Under the pieces are notes generated by a model. It worked only from the letters and a program-made list of their open reading frames with translations. It had not been told where the DNA came from and did not search any database. A stretch of 44,475 nucleotides of DNA from a virus, in IMG/VR virus record IMGVR_UViG_3300010885_039949, positions 1-44,475 of that record. One strand, given 5' to 3'. Shown here piece after piece: positions 42,944 through 44,475 of this stretch (the first letter of the stretch is position 1; the number at the start of each line of letters is the position of its first letter). The position numbers and the translations under genes were made by a program.

Positions 42944-43532
42944 TTTTTATTGTGTGCAAGTAAGGTATAAATTTAACTTGATTATCAAGATTTTCTATCC
43001 TATTCTTGTATTCAATAAATATGTATTTTTCATCTAAAAAAACTTGCGTTTTTTTTATTATTTTAGATAGTATTTTATCACGATTAAAACCAATATATTC
43101 AAGCAATTCTAAGTCAATTCCAAATATAATTTTTTCACCATAAATGTATACCATATTTTTATGGTGATATGCAATAAGATTTGAAATAGATTCTAATTTT
43201 TTAAGTACTTTTTTTATTGTTTTTAGATTAAAAAGTATTGGGTCAATAAAAACATATACGATATCCTTAATTAAATTATTATATGCTCTCTGCGTAAAAT
43301 AATACATATCTTCTTCATATATGTCTCTTTTTTCATTTTTCTTAAATGTCCAATATGTATTATCATTTATTTTTCGATTAATAATATCAGCATTTGGAAA
43401 ATATTTGTTTACATAATCCCACCCAATTACCATTGTGGGTAATCCTTGGATAGCATTATCCAAGGATTCAACCACATTAAAATCTTCAGAAACATTTATT
43501 TTGATTTGTGAAACAATATTACCTATTTTCAT
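42936..43532 (-). CDS. Hypothetical protein (198 aa)
   Basis: A 198-residue protein with a distinctive central segment: GLPTMVIGWDYVNKYFPNAD, then NTYWTFKKNEKRDIYEEDMY. The second half has helical and strand segments rich in Ile and Lys. No family is recognised, though the conserved-looking GWDYV and WTF...EKRD stretches suggest a defined domain. A Bacteroidota promoter (43537-43568) ends 4 bases before the ATG, so this mRNA may be leaderless. An 11-bp inverted repeat (43441-43468) falls in codons about 22-31. Confidence 0.75.
   Translation of the reverse strand: MKIGNIVSQIKINVSEDFNVVESLDNAIQGLPTMVIGWDYVNKYFPNADIINRKINDNTYWTFKKNEKRDIYEEDMYYFTQRAYNNLIKDIVYVFIDPILFNLKTIKKVLKKLESISNLIAYHHKNMVYIYGEKIIFGIDLELLEYIGFNRDKILSKIIKKTQVFLDEKYIFIEYKNRIENLDNQVKFIPYLHTIKNE
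43441..43468 (-). repeat. Inverted repeat (hairpin) inside the 198-residue gene
   Basis: AATCCTTGGAT and its exact reverse complement ATCCAAGGATT are separated by 6 bases. The stem is 11 bp with no mismatch, within a coding region about 65-90 bases after the start codon. No U-tract follows it, so it is not a normal terminator. Confidence 0.8.
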
Positions 43533-43536
43533 ATTT

Positions 43537-43568
43537 CAAATATACAGATTAATATATATTAACACAAA
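43537..43568 (-). promoter_or_regulatory. Bacteroidota-type promoter with leaderless geometry
   Basis: On the minus strand TTTG (43565-43568), 20 bp, TATATTTG (43537-43544). The -7 box ends 4 bases before the ATG at 43532. The -33 overlaps the upstream gene's stop. Confidence 0.72.
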
Positions 43569-44475
43569 TTAGACAATATTATTAATATCTGATAATGTTG
43601 TGGTTGATGAAATATTAACACCATTACTTTTAAAATAATTAATTACAAAATTGGTGTAAGCTGTTGGGTCGTTGTTATCTGTTGGTGGGGCATAAATTGA
43701 AAGATACTCAAATAAGGTATTTGTTGATTTATAATATTTTGATTTATTAACTAATGCTAAACCAAGAACTTGATTCCATTGCGCTTTTAACCCCTCCACT
43801 AATGTTGGAAACTTTGTAACAACATTACCGCCATAAGTTCCAACGTTACCAGGGTTATTGTTTTTATATGATTTTGAGGTAGGGTAGAAACCTTCTAATT
43901 GTGCTTGTGCTTGCATTAATAGTTTCATTCCTTTTGATATATTTGGTAATGCTTGATTTTGTGCTGGAATATATACACTTTTAATTGTATCTGATGGTGA
44001 AACTTTCTGCGATTTATATCCAGTATAACTTCCGTTCACAAATTTGACACTTTGAGTTGGAGATTTTGATAACATTTTAGATAATTGTTTACCATGGTAA
44101 TACTTGTTATTGGTTTTTTTAAGTAATATCTTAGCATTCTTAACATTACTACTATCAACAATATAACCATTTTCCAAATTAATTGTAAATTGTAACACAC
44201 TATCAGAAACATTACCACCAACTAAATATGCTAAATTACCTTCAATTTTATATATAACATCCCCGTGGGAACTTTGATAGTCACCTGTTCTACTTTTAAT
44301 CAATATATCTCCAATTTCAGCTTTTATTTTAAGTCCAAAAGAAAGTGGAAAAGCTTCATAACCATTTTTGCCGTCCATAGCATCTTTAACATAATAATAA
44401 TGTGATGCACTTGCTGGAAATGTTTTATCAGCAGACCTCATAACAAATGATATAAATGCCGCACTCCAAGGTTGA
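43569..44475 (-). CDS. Cell-wall hydrolase with DUF2272-like and lysozyme-like domains, 5' end cut by window edge
   Basis: The frame is open through the right edge: codons before the internal ATG at 44441 read QPWSAAFISFVM, so that ATG is not the true start. PWSAAFISFVMRSAD...FPASASHYYYV follows the DUF2272 pattern (WSAAFVSW, then F..S..H..Y), a probable peptidoglycan amidase/peptidase-like domain; HGDVIYKIEG follows. After a linker (residues about 130-170 of the visible part) the C-terminus has NNNPGNVGTYGG, FPTLVEGLKAQW and YAPPTDNNDPTAYTNFV, typical of phage lysozyme-like/transglycosylase domains. It probably degrades host peptidoglycan at entry or lysis. No signal peptide can be judged because the N-terminus is missing. 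Confidence 0.82.
   Translation of the reverse strand, partial: QPWSAAFISFVMRSADKTFPASASHYYYVKDAMDGKNGYEAFPLSFGLKIKAEIGDILIKSRTGDYQSSHGDVIYKIEGNLAYLVGGNVSDSVLQFTINLENGYIVDSSNVKNAKILLKKTNNKYYHGKQLSKMLSKSPTQSVKFVNGSYTGYKSQKVSPSDTIKSVYIPAQNQALPNISKGMKLLMQAQAQLEGFYPTSKSYKNNNPGNVGTYGGNVVTKFPTLVEGLKAQWNQVLGLALVNKSKYYKSTNTLFEYLSIYAPPTDNNDPTAYTNFVINYFKSNGVNISSTTTLSDINNIV

Noticed and set aside
44441-44441. ATG as the true start of the cell-wall hydrolase
   Set aside because: The frame continues upstream to the window edge with domain-matching sequence (PWSAAFISFV), so the gene is truncated by the edge.

Overview
The window looks like part of the genome of a large tailed, T4-type (myovirus-like) phage of a Bacteroidota host, most likely a flavobacterium. 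The phage assignment rests on a block of recognisable T4-like proteins: gp46/gp47 recombination nuclease, UvsX-like recombinase, gp32-like single-strand binding protein, DnaB/gp41-like helicase, DnaG-type primase, FEN-like exonuclease, and baseplate proteins gp6 and gp25. The host assignment rests on the DNA, which is very AT-rich. Several genes are preceded by the Bacteroidota promoter (TTG or TTTG, 19-20 bp, TAnnTTTG), starts mostly lack a Shine-Dalgarno, one small lipoprotein has a flavobacterial-looking signal, and two virion proteins carry repeats resembling SprB of gliding flavobacteria. No rRNA, tRNA or CRISPR was seen.

Almost everything lies on the minus strand, so transcription runs right to left. 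From the right edge: a two-domain cell-wall hydrolase cut by the window edge (43569-44475), two unknown genes, an overlooked 59-codon gene and an Ala/Pro/Asp-rich protein ending at a terminator (41532-41562). Next is the replication block: ssDNA-binding protein with its own promoter and about 115-nt leader, terminator, UvsX, 5' nuclease, an unknown internally duplicated protein, helicase, and a class II (B12-type) ribonucleotide reductase split by a LAGLIDADG intein exactly before its catalytic cysteine. That block ends at a perfect palindromic terminator (33002-33027).

The virion block (8392-32949) begins with gp25. A plus-strand free-standing homing endonuclease with its own promoter separates gp25 from gp6. 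After gp6 come a small membrane protein and a run of ten tightly spaced structural or adhesin genes, with TAATG stop/start overlaps at four junctions. The 1232-residue protein has a membrane-type hydrophobic stretch and SprB-like repeats. Two neighbouring giant proteins share a duplicated PA14/GLEYA-like module. Two tail-fibre-like proteins share an N-terminal LGDS domain. This is probably the baseplate/tail-tip and host-recognition apparatus.

The left part (1-8347) returns to DNA metabolism: RuvC-like resolvase, primase, an unknown protein with faint HopA1-effector resemblance, a PD-(D/E)XK nuclease, a tiny lipoprotein, a plus-strand OmpA-like protein, gp47, a small linker ORF, gp46 with an unusual N-terminal extension, and a gene cut by the left edge.

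No intergenic stretch longer than 300 bases was found. The best candidates for something new are the host-adhesin-like repeats and membrane segment in virion proteins, the duplicated lectin-like module, the OmpA-like/lipoprotein pair, the HopA1-like protein, and the host-type promoters that mark DNA-metabolism genes but not virion genes.
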